The notes under the pieces were generated by a model. It was not told the origin of the DNA. It searched no databases and saw nothing but the letters and a program-made list of their open reading frames with translations. Position numbers and translations under genes: made by a program. From Paulinella micropora (Eukaryota; Cercozoa; Imbricatea; Euglyphida): a DNA stretch of 64,000 nucleotides. The DNA lies in the NCBI GenBank assembly GCA_009731375.1, contig BJOX01000074.1, forward strand, positions 735,688 through 799,687, written 5' to 3'. Below are positions 18,384-28,862 of this stretch, one piece after another. The number at the start of each line of letters is the position of its first letter. Within the stretch, counting starts at the first letter, position 1.

Positions 18384-20400
18384 CTTCAGACATGTCTAGT
18401 TTTATTGCGATGGATGGTCTCGTCGTCGAGCCTATCCACGCAATTTTCAGTGTGCCCCTGAAGGGTTACGACAAGCAGAGTCGTATGTTCTCGTGTGTGT
18501 GTGTGTGTGTGTGCTGTTGTGTTTGTTTTTGTTGTCGTGTGTTCTGTTCACTGTGTCGTCAATGCTTGTGTCAAGCACGATGTTATACAACACAACCACC
18601 CACTCACACACAACACAACAATCAACCGAAAACAGTCAAGGGTTTGGTGGACTCACCCTCCCCCTCTGTCGGGGGAAGCCTTGCTGCTCCTTCTGCCAAG
18701 CCAGACGATATGTACGTGTGCACCCTGGCAATACACAACAAATTTCCTGCAACTCTGTAACCACCTTTCTGATGACACAACAGAAAAAGTACAAAAGGGT
18801 TTTCGATGATTCCTTCTGGGCTCTGCCTAATGGATCACCTTATTCTTGTCCTTTTCAAGAAGGGGTCTTTTCCCAACTCAAAGAACAACCTTCGTTTGTC
18901 TTGTCTGATTGTAATAGGTAGGTTTATGAGTGTTGTCGTGTATGTTTTTGTGTGTGTATGTACCGAGTGCTGTAGACTCTTCACACACTTGTTGTCGATT
19001 GTCTTGGAAGCCACTCGGTATCCGAGTTCTTGTCCTTACTGACCTATATGACACNNNNNNNNNNGTTCTGTTCACTTTGTCTTGTGTTCTGTTCACTGTG
19101 TCGTCAATGCTTGTGTCAAGCACGATGTTATACAACACGACAACCAACTCACACCCAACACAACAATCAACAAATAACAGTCAAGGAATGGGTGGACTCA
19201 CCCTCCCCCTCTGTCGGGGGGAAGCCTTGCTGTTCCTTCTGCCAAGCCAGACGATGCGTACGTGTGCACCCTGACAAGTACACCACACTTGTGCTTCACA
19301 AACAAGTCGGTTAGCAACCTTACTCCACCCTCGTGCGTACACAATCAAGAATCATTCAAAAAGGTTTTCAATGATCCTTTCTGGGCTCAGCCCAATAGGT
19401 CACTGTCATTGTCCTTTTGTGAAAGAACCTTTCCCAACTCAAAAACCAACCGAAGCTTTGCCTTTTTGAGTTATGGGGGGTGTGTTTGTGAGTGTTCTCG
19501 TGTGTGTGTATGTGTGTGTGTGTACCGAGTGCTGCTGACTCTTCACACAACAACGGCTGATGCCTTGTGAGTTGCTCGGTGTCCGAGCTTTTGTTCTTGG
19601 TGACCTATTTGACACCACACACACGTTGTTAGTGGGTGTGATGTGAGGTGTGTGTCTCGTCTGTGTGTCTACGAGAGTGTGCATGCCTGTGTGTTCACCG
19701 AGTGCTGGTGACTCTTCACACACTTGTCGTTGATGTCTTGGGAGCCACTCGGTATCCGAGCTCTTGTCCTTGTTGACCTTTATGACATCACACAACACGT
19801 TTGGAGTGTTTGAGTGTGATGTGGGGTGTGTGTTTCGTTGTTTGTGAGCAAAAATAAAAATCGTTCCCAAAACACACTCCTTTTTAGCCTCCCTGTCTTC
19901 AATTTACACTCAATTCCCCCGGCCTATGTCTTAATAGACTGGCCTACCACCCCTTTGAGAGATGGCTACCTACTTTGGTGTGGGACGGGTGTTGTTTGTA
20001 TAAACAGGTTTTATGCCAAAGGAATAGGATTTTGTATGTGTGTCGTTTGTTTGTTTTCCTTCTGCCTCGTTGCACGTATTGACGTGTCAACAACGTTTGT
20101 GTGTGTTACGTGTTTGTGGCAGTACAAACAAGAGTTAGAGCGTGTAATTGTTGGTTTTTCTCCTCGTGAGGAGTATGTGTAGGTATACGTGTAGAAGTGT
20201 TGACAGAACTGATAGGAGGGTGTTTTCTTTCTCCTTGTGTATGTTTGTTAAGCACTCCTCTGGCTCGACAATGTGTCGACAATCACGCCAGTGAGCCCCC
20301 TAATGTTTCTGTCACACTAAGTACACTTTCCATGCCCCCTACACACTCCAAACACACTGCCTGAGGTGTCAAAATCGTACACACAACGAGTGTCTTGTCG
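18384..20400. repeat. Structured tandem-repeat region upstream of the orphan gene
   Basis: Two diverged copies of a unit of about 390 bp (about 18541-18920 and 19077-19465), both containing GTCGTCAATGCTTGTGTC and a CCCTCCCCCTCTGTCGGGG block. Three copies of a roughly 90-bp unit (18963, 19524, 19696) begin ACCGAGTGCTG. The first and third close with the perfect complement CACTCGGT about 55 bases later, giving stem-loops; the second closes as GCTCGGT. The sequence is very TG/CA-rich. An N gap lies at 19055-19064. Confidence 0.75.
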
Positions 20401-20979
20401 TGCCGCTTTATCATCGGGGCCTCTGTGCAAGATTTCACTGTTGTTTTTGTGCACTGCAAGCTACTAACACCTCCCCAACTCCTTTCCTACACTCCTCCAC
20501 TACCTTTTGTACTATCCCCAACGATAGCTCAATGGAAGAGTAAGTCGGTAATATAACCAAACACAGTCCTCAAAAAAAGAGAATGATGTCTCGTTATATT
20601 AGCTCAGTGACGCAAAGACAAAAAGCCGCGAAAAGACCAGGATCAAAATGGCATTTCAGACGTGTCCGGCCAGACGAAATCTATAATAAGTTTTTTACCG
20701 GATAATTCGGGGGGTGATGTCCACAGTACCCCCTCCCAGTTTTTTATGGCGGAATTTCGTTTCCGACATAATACGCTTTGAACTGATTTCTTTTCTGACT
20801 AAGATTCGTTTAGAGTTATGTATGAAGATACATCAACCCACGTATTAGCCGTTATAAAACAACAATGATACTTGCCCCGGTACCAATCGTATATATACTC
20901 TAGCACATTCAGTATCTATATTAAAATCTTCCTCTTTCTTCTGTCGATAAGATATTTGTGCAGTATGTNNNNNNNNNNA
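20401..20979. other. Spacer before the right PLV part
   Basis: No gene seen. Composition turns AT-rich near 20,780. A 10-N gap (20969-20978) sits beside the first viral gene, so the junction between host and virus is not resolved. Confidence 0.5.
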
Positions 20980-21201
20980 TTAAAACTTCAAAGCCCCACG
21001 ACCGCTCTGCCTACCATACCCAAGTTTTGCAGCGGTAGTCCCGATACGAGACGCATATGGAACCCCGACATCGCCAAGTGCATTCGCAGTCTTTGAAATA
21101 ATCTTGTTATCTCGAAGGAACTTATTCACAGCCATCGCGGTTTTACCTACCTTGGCTCCTTGCTTCTTCGCACGACCAGTCTTCTTTTTGCCTCCAGCCA
21201 T
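20980..21201 (-). CDS. Small basic PLV protein
   Basis: 73 residues, very rich in Lys, Gly and Ala: MAGGKKKTGRAKKQGAK at the start, then NKFLRDNKIISKTANAL and a C-terminal AAKLGYGRQSG. PLVs and virophages often carry such short glycine/lysine-rich proteins next to capsid or ATPase genes, where a role in DNA condensation or as a minor virion protein is suspected. It is intact and on the same strand as the ATPase, 135 bp downstream of it. The 10-N gap starts immediately beyond its stop. Confidence 0.55.
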   Translation of the reverse strand: MAGGKKKTGRAKKQGAKVGKTAMAVNKFLRDNKIISKTANALGDVGVPYASRIGTTAAKLGYGRQSGRGALKF

Positions 21202-21335
21202 TGTGCTTGAGTTAATTGTTCGTTTGCCGATTGTTGGAATGACTTCAACACGAATTGTTTTTACTACTATAAATGATAGCGAAATATATAATACAGGAAA
21301 AAAATTAATTTAAATTTTTTTACTTAAGACGAAAA

Positions 21336-22160
21336 TTAAAGTTTTTGAAGTTCATCATCAACACTTGAGACATAAAGAAAATTAAATCTCTCCTTTGTAG
21401 CCTCGTGATACTTTTGAAGAAAATAATCAAAGTCAAAAGATAAGTCTAAGTGTTTATACACGAGTTCCATTTTATCCTGAGACTGACCCGGAAAGATTAA
21501 CAAATAATCTAACTGCTTAATGGCTTCTGGCCGTAGGTCGTTCAGATACTGACTAGACATAATCACCTTACTTTTATAGTGTCTGTTCTTTTTTAACAAA
21601 TCGCTTACGGACTTATCTCTTAATCCGCTCCCTAAATCGTCCAAAACAAAAACAACCTCTGGTGAAATATACTTACTTGGTCTCTCTTTCTTCTCACCTC
21701 CTTCTTCTCTTTTCTTTTCCTTTCCAAAGTATAAAATTTGTGGCTTCTCTATTTCCTCTTTGTCCTGTTTTACTTCTCCTTCGTGTTGCTCGTCCTANNN
21801 NNNNNNNCTCGTCATGTCTGTTCAGTTTGTCAAGTTCATAGTCTATCACATTTACACCATCTGATTTGAGAAATGTATAAATTGCCATTGGGTTTCCCCT
21901 GTTCTTAAAGTGCTTAACCATTGCTTTATAAATGTAGTCCTTGTGTATTGTTGAAGCGATAATGACAATACGGGTTTTTCTGTCTGTTGTCCGTTTCAGT
22001 ATTTCAAAGAGTGCTGTCGTTTTCCCGCTCTTCTTACGGGCGAGTAGAAATATATTGGCATACGGCTCGTTGAAAAAATAATTTATAACCCTTGTCTTTT
22101 TTGTTTCCATCCCCCTCTTGTTTTACAGGCTTCACTTTGACATTATTGATTTTCTCCATG
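21336..22160 (-). pseudogene. Genome-packaging ATPase (FtsK/HerA, A32-like) of the PLV
   Basis: Walker A is in NIFLLARKKSGKTTALFEIL; Walker B in VVFVLDDLGSGLRD; a later polar motif lies in KVIMSSQYLNDLRPEA, as in the HerA/FtsK packaging ATPases that pump DNA into capsids. The N-terminus starts in another frame at ATG 22158-22160 and shifts at a G5 run near 22,115. The middle is split by a 10-N gap (21798-21807) of unknown true size, which accounts for the next frame change. C-terminal coding is intact to TAA. Length would be about 265 residues, usual for this group. A hairpin element directly precedes its start codon. Confidence 0.85.
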
Positions 22161-22214
22161 ATATTTTAGAATTGCGGTTCGTGCTCCGCACTCTCTCTTA
22201 TTCTAAAACATCGT
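22159..22214 (-). repeat. PLV hairpin element, copy c, at the ATPase start
   Basis: Minus strand: ACGATGTTTTAGAATAAG...ATTCTAAAATATCA, arms TTTTAGAAT / ATTCTAAAA. Its last bases overlap the ATG of the ATPase. Confidence 0.8.
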
Positions 22215-22245
22215 TTTTTCTTTATTGTTTAAATTAAATCGGTTG

Positions 22246-22283
22246 TCGATGTTTGTTGAAGACGTAGTCTGAAACAAATATCA
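22246..22283 (+). repeat. PLV hairpin element, copy f, overlapping a stop codon
   Basis: TCGATGTTTGTTGAAGACGT...AACAAATATCA, arms TTTGTT / AACAAA and inner AGAC / GTCT. Its terminal TCA is the TGA stop of the next minus-strand gene (22281-22283). Confidence 0.8.
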
Positions 22284-22637
22284 GCCTAGAAACTCTAGGC
22301 ATACAACAATTCTTCCCGCTAAATTTCCTGTATCAATATTTCCGCTGTCGGTTTCAAGGACTTTAAATGTATATTGTCCGTCCGTCCATCCAACGACACC
22401 TAAATTATAACTAAGGTTTGAAATGTTTGCTGTGGTGCTGTCGGAGAATGTGCCAATAATTCCAATTCTATCCATGTAAAGAATTCTGGTTTTTGTCTCT
22501 GTTTGGTCGTTATAGTAGTGAATACATTTTACATTCATTTTGGTAGGTGTGAAAGACATCTGAATGTTCTTGTTGAATGATTTACCCACAAAATCATTGC
22601 TCAGAAAAATAATCTTTTGGTATTTGAACTCACTCAT
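22281..22637 (-). CDS. Hypothetical 118-residue PLV protein, probably structural
   Basis: Intact frame with ATG 22637 and stop TGA 22281-22283. It has alternating strands (KIIFLSNDFVGKSFNKNIQM, RILYMDRIGIIGTFSD) and a C-terminal strand GRIVVCLEFLG, with no Cys cluster or membrane segment, so a small beta-barrel virion protein is likely. I do not recognise a family. Located between the ATPase and the membrane-protein gene on the same strand. Confidence 0.5.
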   Translation of the reverse strand: MSEFKYQKIIFLSNDFVGKSFNKNIQMSFTPTKMNVKCIHYYNDQTETKTRILYMDRIGIIGTFSDSTTANISNLSYNLGVVGWTDGQYTFKVLETDSGNIDTGNLAGRIVVCLEFLG

Positions 22638-22686
22638 AATATATTTTGTATAATATATAAAAAAATGATTTTAATATTCTTGTTTT

Positions 22687-22872
22687 ATGATATCTCCAAC
22701 TTGTTGGAGATTTGTGTTAGGTCGCACTGCCTGCGACTTTTACTCACGGGTAAGCGAAAAAACGAATGAGAGTTGTGCTTATTGTATAAAGCAAGGAATA
22801 GAAACTAAATTTAAATGCCTGTATAAACCTTTCAGTGATTGGTGTGTTAGTTTGATGAAGCCATGCCGTTAA
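22687..22872 (+). CDS. Doubtful 61-residue frame with several cysteines
   Basis: Opposite strand to its neighbours. Contains ESCAYCIKQGIETKFKCLY. It overlaps the hairpins just described. It may be chance; no family is recognised. Confidence 0.2.
   Translation: MISPTCWRFVLGRTACDFYSRVSEKTNESCAYCIKQGIETKFKCLYKPFSDWCVSLMKPCR
22692..22737. terminator. Two adjacent perfect hairpins
   Basis: ATCTCCAAC-TT-GTTGGAGAT (22692-22711) and GTCGCA-CTGCC-TGCGAC (22721-22737). They lie in the 425-bp spacer upstream of the 118-residue gene and are not in the ACGATG family. Confidence 0.6.
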
Positions 22873-22920
22873 TCTGTGCCGGCTATAGTTCTTGGTTAAA
22901 ATACATTTATACGAGTGCTT

Positions 22921-22986
22921 TGATATTTGAGAATTTCGCTTCTATCTGGCTAATCGCCAGATTTCTCGCTTATTCTCAAACATCGT
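22921..22986 (-). repeat. PLV hairpin element, copy d
   Basis: Minus strand: ACGATGTTTGAGAATAAGCG...ATTCTCAAATATCA, outer arms TTTGAGAAT / ATTCTCAAA and inner perfect stem ATCTGGC / GCCAGAT around GATTA. Placed tail to head with copy e, 17 bp away and inverted. Confidence 0.85.
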
Positions 22987-23003
22987 CTTCCGTTTTATTT
23001 TTT

Positions 23004-23065
23004 ACGATGTTTATCAACAAACGAGAATGAGCGAAGCGAATGAGAGTGAAGTTTGATAAATATCA
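23004..23065 (+). repeat. PLV hairpin element, copy e, overlapping a stop codon
   Basis: 62 bp, arms TTTATCAA / TTGATAAA. Its final TCA is the TGA stop of the membrane-protein gene. Near-identical to the copy inside the protease frame (2805-2865). Confidence 0.85.
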
Positions 23066-23419
23066 TTTCTTACTTGAAGAAGGTGAAGGAAGGCATATGC
23101 CTATCAATAGTGTTAAAATTCCGACAAAAGTATTAGCAACCTCACAAGGTAAGTTCTTTTCAGATAGCCTCACGATACAAAGGGTTATAATGGCAATAAT
23201 GATACCCATTTGAAATAAGTATTTAATAAGTCGGCTGTCTGTCGGTCTATTTTTTATACAACAACAATTCCAGTTATCTTCCAATTCGTGCTCTACTTTT
23301 TTTTCTTCAGTCTTTAGTTCTACTTCAAGAACACGAGACTTTAATTCTGGAGTTAGTTCGCCATCCATATCCATAATAGGCGGTGGTCTGTGAAGTCTAG
23401 TTGTATTATTGTTTGACAT
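23063..23419 (-). CDS. Two-helix membrane protein of the PLV
   Basis: 118 residues. The first half is soluble and charged (LTPELKSRVLEVELKTEEKK). The second half has YLFQMGIIIAIITLCIVRL, a short loop with a cysteine, then NTFVGILTLLIGICLPSP, followed by a basic tail: two membrane helices with a conserved-looking Pro-Ser-Pro end. Similar small proteins are frequent in PLVs, virophages and larger DNA viruses, where they may sit in an inner membrane or help entry; function is not known. The gene is intact and overlaps the end of the fibre gene by 14 bp. Confidence 0.6.
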   Translation of the reverse strand: MSNNNTTRLHRPPPIMDMDGELTPELKSRVLEVELKTEEKKVEHELEDNWNCCCIKNRPTDSRLIKYLFQMGIIIAIITLCIVRLSEKNLPCEVANTFVGILTLLIGICLPSPSSSKK

Positions 23420-26400
23420 TTGAAAAAACGACTGCTCGTATTTCAGAAAGTTGCTTAGATAGATCTTCTATAATAAGCATGAGATTATTATTTTCTTTTT
23501 CTAAATTAACTACCTTTTCTGATAATTGTTGAACCGCTTTAATTAATGGTGCAATAAACTCGCAATAACCTATACCATAACCGACATCACCATTATCAAC
23601 ACATTTAACATCTTCTGGATTAACACTCACACCTTTCAATTCGCATTCTTTTCTTTGCTTTGGACACGGAACCATAATGGTTTCTTTTATAAAACCGCCA
23701 AAATCTAGCATATTCATTTCTGTTAGTATGTCCTCTAATTCTTGTGCTATTAAGCCAGTCCTACATTTTTTTAATCATCAATCATACGATAGCAGACTGG
23801 ATTTAATTTATTAATAAAATCTAAGCCTAAGCATTCCTTTATATCTTCTTTTTTCTCCTGTCTGAATATTGAATTGGATTAGACAATACCCATAATTAGA
23901 CATCGCTTGCTTTCAAAGACATTAAAGCAGTATTTGAACTATTCTCCCATATGAACCCACTCGTTGAAGAATTATTCACTCTAAATCTAATAGAATAAGA
24001 AGTTAATCCTCCGCCTACTCCTCATGCTGGTGCTGTTCCTCCATTTAATGCTTTATTTGCTCCAGACTGAGAAATATAAATCTCCCATGCTGAATCAGCA
24101 GTATCCCATACAAATATTCCTCTCGCATTCGTCCCGTCTGTTTGTCCTTGAATTCCTATTTTCGCTCCATTATTAGTTGTGGTCGTTAGCACACCAGAGT
24201 ATGTAATCCCCGCATTCGCCGTTATTAATCCGCTCGCCGTTATTGCCTTTGTTGTTAATAAGCCTGCTGTATCAAGTTCAAGAGCCACAGACCAAGGAAC
24301 AGCATTTCCAACGGCTCTCCCACTATCATACAAAAATCTAAGTTTGTTGGAAAATTTATTAATTAAAAAGTTTGAACTCGCATAACTTGATTTCCATCCC
24401 GCGCCATCTAAATATTAATAAGCATCAAAACCCATATTTATGCTATTATGTCCTAAATTAAATAGTCCAAATGTAGGATGTATATCTTCTGTTGTAATCG
24501 CTTGTATATGTGCTCCAGCAGTATTATTATTAAAAGTCCCATACAATTCTAAACCCGCTGTTGTACCTATTCCTTTTGTTGTGTTTCCTATAATTATTAG
24601 TTTGCCTGTTGCTGTTGTTATTTTATCGCTTGCCGTTAATGTTGTTGTAGTCATGCCAGCAGTTGAAGTAATTGTTGTTCCTGCTATTGTTCCAGCAGTT
24701 GTTATGTTGTTTGAGTTCATATCTAAGTCCCCATAAAACCGCATACCACCAGCATTGTTAAAACGGACAATGTCAGACGAAGCACTTTTATTATCCAAAA
24801 GTTTTGAAATATAAAGACCTGCTCCTTTTTACATCAAATGCTACATTCGTAAATACATAACCCCTTTGGTTCGCTGTTCCACTTGTAGCAGTATTTAGAG
24901 TAAATAAGAAATATTGATAATCACCTGATGTCTGTGAAAAGAATATATCTCCTCCATTTTGGTTCAATATCCTCGCCCCATTATATGTTATATTTCCACC
25001 ATTAATGATAACTTGATTATTAAAATCAGCCGTTTGTGTTGAAGTTAGATATTTTATCGTAGTGCTCGCCCCATTAAATGTTTTACTTCCTGTTATGGTT
25101 TGGTCTGTTGTTAGTTTTACATTTTGTACATCTAATGTATCCACATAACTTTTGTTTGCTCCGTCCGTTGTTGCTGATGGCGTGGCTCAGTTTGTTATTC
25201 TGTTGTTGTTCAAACTTAATGTTGTTCCAGTTGCGGTTATAATTAAAGTATTACCTGAATATAATTCTACATATGAAGCAGTTATTTGTATCGGATACCA
25301 AGTCGCTGTTGCTATTTTCTGTGCTGCAATCATTCCTATTTTTGTATCAAAGGCGATGCCGATGCCGTCAAAAGTAGTAGGATTGGATGAACCACTTATT
25401 TCTAAAGTTGATGTAAATTTTTTATTTCCCGCTATGGTTTGGTCCCCTGTTAGTTTAACCACCGAAGTATCAAGAACAGAAACATCTACACCATCAACAA
25501 GATTAACATTTGTTATGCTTTGGCTTTTCATATCAATACCCGCACTCGCATTTATTATGTTGCCGAATGTTTTGGATCCTGCTATGGTTTGGTCTCCTGT
25601 TAGTTTAACCACCGAACCATCAACTGCGAGAGTAGTGAGATTAATTCCATTATATGTAGAAGCCCCTGAAATTGCATAACCACCCATATTTAATGCTCCT
25701 GTCATACTGACGGTGCCGTCTAATCTAAGAAAGGGCGATGCAACATTTTGCCATTGTCCTGTGCTATAAATAAGCAGTTGATTATCTGTTGCTGTTGTTA
25801 AAGTCACATCACTATGTGTATCAATACTTCCAGTTGCCGACACTTTCGCGTTGTTGGAGTCGTGCTCTGATAACCAAGTTGCGATAGCCCTAACATTTAG
25901 TTGATTTACATTTGTAATGTTTTGGTTGTTCATATTTATTCCTCCCGTCATACTGGCTGTGCCGTCTAATCTAAGAAAGGGTGAAGTCGTATTTCTCCAT
26001 TGACCTGTGCTATAAATAAGCAGTTGGTTATCTGCTGGGAAGCCTGTTATTGTCACATCGCTGTGGCTATCTATACTTCCACCTGCTGACACTTTATTAT
26101 TATTATCACTACGCTCAAATATCCATTCATCAACATCTTTGGTATTTAGTAAATTTACTCCTGTTATATTCTTCCTTCCCATACTAATATTGCCGAATTC
26201 ATCAACATTTATTGGAAAGGTTTTATTTACCCAGTTTATTGAATTATATGTTAGATAACTATTAGTGGCTATTGGTGCGGTTATGACTACATCAGAAAGT
26301 GTGTCAATTGAACCGAGGGCGGTATTCTTCCATTTACCATCTACATCATTATATGTTAAGTATTGCCCAACCAATGGTGCAGATATGTTTGTGTCTATCA

Positions 26401-27172
26401 AATTGTATAAACTGGTTTGGTGCGGATTGGAAGTATTGCTTCTGTGTTGAGTTGAGGCTTTGACTTCGTCGTTGTCCCTCACTCGTTGTTCTGTATAGTA
26501 TAATTTTTTTCCTTCTTTGATGTCTGATGTTGATTTTAAAGCGAGACGTGTGTCAAAGCGGTTATCAGTCCAATAATAATTAAGTCATTCTTTTAGGTCA
26601 GTTGTTGATTTTAAAGCGAGACGTGTGTCAAATCGNNNNNNNNNNNNNNNNNNNNNNNNNNNNNNNNNNNNNNNNNNNNNNNNNNNNNNNNNNNNNNNNN
26701 NNNNNNNNNNNNNNNNNNNNNNNNNNNNNNNNNNNNNNNNNNNNNNNNNNNNNNNNNNNNNNNNNNNNNNNNNNNNNNNNNNNNNNNNNNNNNNNNNNNN
26801 NNNNNNNNNNNNNNNNNNNNNNNNNNNNNNNNNNNNNNNNNNNNGGGGGTGGTTGGGGGAGGGGGGGGGGGAAGATGGGGGTATGGGGCCTTGGGGTATG
26901 ATACCCGGGTATGGGAGGGGTATCGTTTGGCTGTGAAAGCGGTTATCAGTCCAATAATAATTAAGCCCTTCTTTTAGGCCTGTTGTTGATTTTAAAGCGA
27001 GACGTGTGTCAAATCGCGCATCAGTATAATAAAGATTTATTGGGTCGGAATCTTCTGGCACTCTGTCTGTATTCAGACCGACTATGTTCGTGTTAGTTAA
27101 GTCTAAGTTTGCTATTGATAGGCTGTCTGTCGCGATTTCTGACAAGCCGAGTAATGATTTATATTGACTCAT
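23406..27172 (-). pseudogene. Long fibre/spike protein with C-terminal S74 chaperone domain
   Basis: About 1,200 codons in order. The N-terminal part has YYTDARFDTRLALKSTTGLK repeats; a long middle is built of Thr/Ala/Gly/Asn beta-repeats such as DGTASMTGGINMNNQNI and VVKLTGDQTIAGSKTF, the pattern of trimeric tail fibres. The C-terminal part is an intramolecular chaperone of peptidase family S74: SDRR with its serine at 23863-23865, then GLDFINKLNPVCYRMIDD, TGLIAQELEDILTEM and a coiled-coil end (APLIKAVQQLSEKVVNLEK). Known S74 domains cut themselves off at that serine after helping the fibre fold. The gene is broken by several frameshifts (one in the A run just after SDRR), stops, and an insertion with an N gap (26636-26937). 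It is probably the receptor-binding fibre of the virion. Confidence 0.75.
26541..27020 (-). mobile_element. Insertion in the fibre gene: dispersed palindromic repeat, copy 2
   Basis: Inside the N-terminal repeats, coding breaks after TGATAACCGCTTT (minus strand) and is followed by CACAGCCAAACGATACCCC, GGTATCATACCCC and a G/C-rich run into 209 N. About 80-95 bp of fibre sequence appears on both sides (26551-26635 and 26935-27019), which may be a natural fibre repeat or a duplication made by the insertion. The insert end matches 16,000-16,050. Confidence 0.6.
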
Positions 27173-27228
27173 TATATATCAAATAAATATTTAATTTTAA
27201 AAATACTAAAATATAATAATCTTAGTAA

Positions 27229-27762
27229 ATGCCGTCTCCCGAAGCAAGTCGTAAGAACTGGGGTAAAGCTGTGGAAAGTATTAAGAGCAAAAAGCAACAT
27301 AAGGTTGAAATAGCGAAAAGAGAAATTAGCAAAGTGTAGAAATGCTTATGTAGGCGATGATGAAGAGATGGAGGAAAAGATAAACCGCATGGCCGAAATG
27401 GGTGTTGCTAATGATATTATTAATGGAAAAGACCAAGATGATACACCTGAAGAAAGCAGTGAGAGCGATGAAGAATGTGATTTTACAGACAGTATCGAAG
27501 AAAAGATGGCTAAGATGAAATAAGAAGAAAGAAAGCGGAAGCAAAGAAGAAAGTAAGTAAAAAGCCTGTGCCTGAGCCTGAACCTGATGAGAGCGAAAGC
27601 GAAAGTGAAGAAAGTGAAGAAGAGCCGAAACCTAAATCTAAGAAAGGAAATGGTAAGAAGTCGACCATATCTGTTAATGTTTATAATCAAGCAGAGAAGC
27701 CAAGCAAGAAAGAAAAAGATGTTTTTAAAATTTTGATAATATATCATGGACTACAAACATAG
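27229..27762 (+). pseudogene. Decayed charged PLV protein
   Basis: Starts MPSPEASRKNWGKAVESIK and remains coding-like across at least two frame changes: VGDDEEMEEKINRMAEMG, then KPVPEPEPDESESESEESEE and SKKGNGKKSTISVNVYNQAEK. Highly charged, with acidic and basic blocks, about 175 residues in total. Disordered, possibly DNA-associated. Immediately upstream of the integrase, whose start overlaps its end. Confidence 0.4.
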
Positions 27763-28740
27763 TCAGCAACAACAACAAGAAACTCCTGAGCAGACAGAGC
27801 AGAAAGAAAAACTTGAAGAAGCAATTGAAATACACAAGCAATCAAAGCCCGCTAAGATATGGAACACAATAACAGCCCCCGAGGCTAAACCAATGAGCCA
27901 AGTATTTATTGACTTAATGGACATGTCAAAGGTAGCGACAAAGAAAGGTAATGCTAACTATAATTTTGGACTAGTAGCAATTGATGTATATAGCCGTCGT
28001 GGTTGGATTGAACCAATTAAAAATAAAACTACAGGTTATGTTTTGGAAGGATTAAAAAAATATTTACAAAAGAAGTCCCTAAAAGTATTACTTCAGATAA
28101 TGGATGTGAGTTTAAGGGTCAAGTGGCTGAATATTTTAGACAGAACAATATTGAACACAGACCGGTTGAAGTAGGCGATCACAGAACAATGGGGATAATA
28201 GATAGATTTATTAGAACAATACGGAATGAATTAAATTTAATATGGGAATTTAATGAAAATTTTCAATTGGTGCAGATTATTCATGAGGTTGTTGATGCTT
28301 ATAATAAAACATATCATACAACAATTAAAGCCGTACCTATTAATGTTTATGAAGGGACTGAAAAAAACACCCAGGAAATATACAGAAATCCTTTAATTAA
28401 TGAATTCCCTAAGGGAACAAGAGTGAGAAAGGAATTAGAAAGAACTATATTTTCTAAAGGTGATAAACAATTCAGTAAAGCCATATTTAAGGTTAAAGGC
28501 CGTAAGGGCTTCAAAGTTATCCTATCTGAAGAGGATTTAGTAAAGCAGAGTGAATTATTAAAGACCAATGTTGATGAGCAACCGGAAGGAACAGAACCGG
28601 CAGAGCAGTTAGCTGATAAAGTTAAACAAATTACTAAAGAGAAAAAAAATATTAATTTATTAAAATCACTTGACATTAAACCGGAAAACATACGAAGTAG
28701 TGCTAGAATTAAAAAGAAAGTTGAAAAGTTAGACCTTTAA
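27746..28740 (+). pseudogene. Retrovirus-type (rve) integrase of the PLV
   Basis: N-terminal Gln/Glu-rich helix, then the RNase-H-like core: first Asp in QVFIDLMDMSK, second in SITSDNGCEFKGQVAEYF, and third acidic position in HRTMGIIDRFIRTIRNEL, where this protein has Asp after Ile rather than the Glu of retroviral D,D-35-E. C-terminal region ends KPENIRSSARIKKKVEKLDL before a double TAA. A frameshift at the A7 run near 28,050 separates the two halves. Integrases of this kind insert polintons and many PLVs into host chromosomes, so this gene explains how the element became endogenous. Confidence 0.85.
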
Positions 28741-28791
28741 TAAAATATTAGTTCACAGGAACATTAACTAAAGATACCATATTTAGCATAA

Positions 28792-28851
28792 CATTTACCT
28801 GTATATCTATATTTGGCGAACATAGCACTAGTTTAGGTCTACAGGTAAATG
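28792..28851. terminator. Hairpin after the integrase
   Basis: CATTTACCTGTA (28792-28803) and TACAGGTAAATG (28840-28851) are a perfect 12-bp inverted repeat in the 120-bp spacer between two convergent genes, the integrase and the minus-strand gene at 28863. Confidence 0.65.
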
Positions 28852-28862
28852 CACTAGTTTAA

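Noticed and set aside
20521-20660. tRNA-like word TAGCTCAATGG
   Set aside because: It fits box A, but no proper anticodon or T arm folds at tRNA spacing and the only box-B-like word is over 110 bases away.
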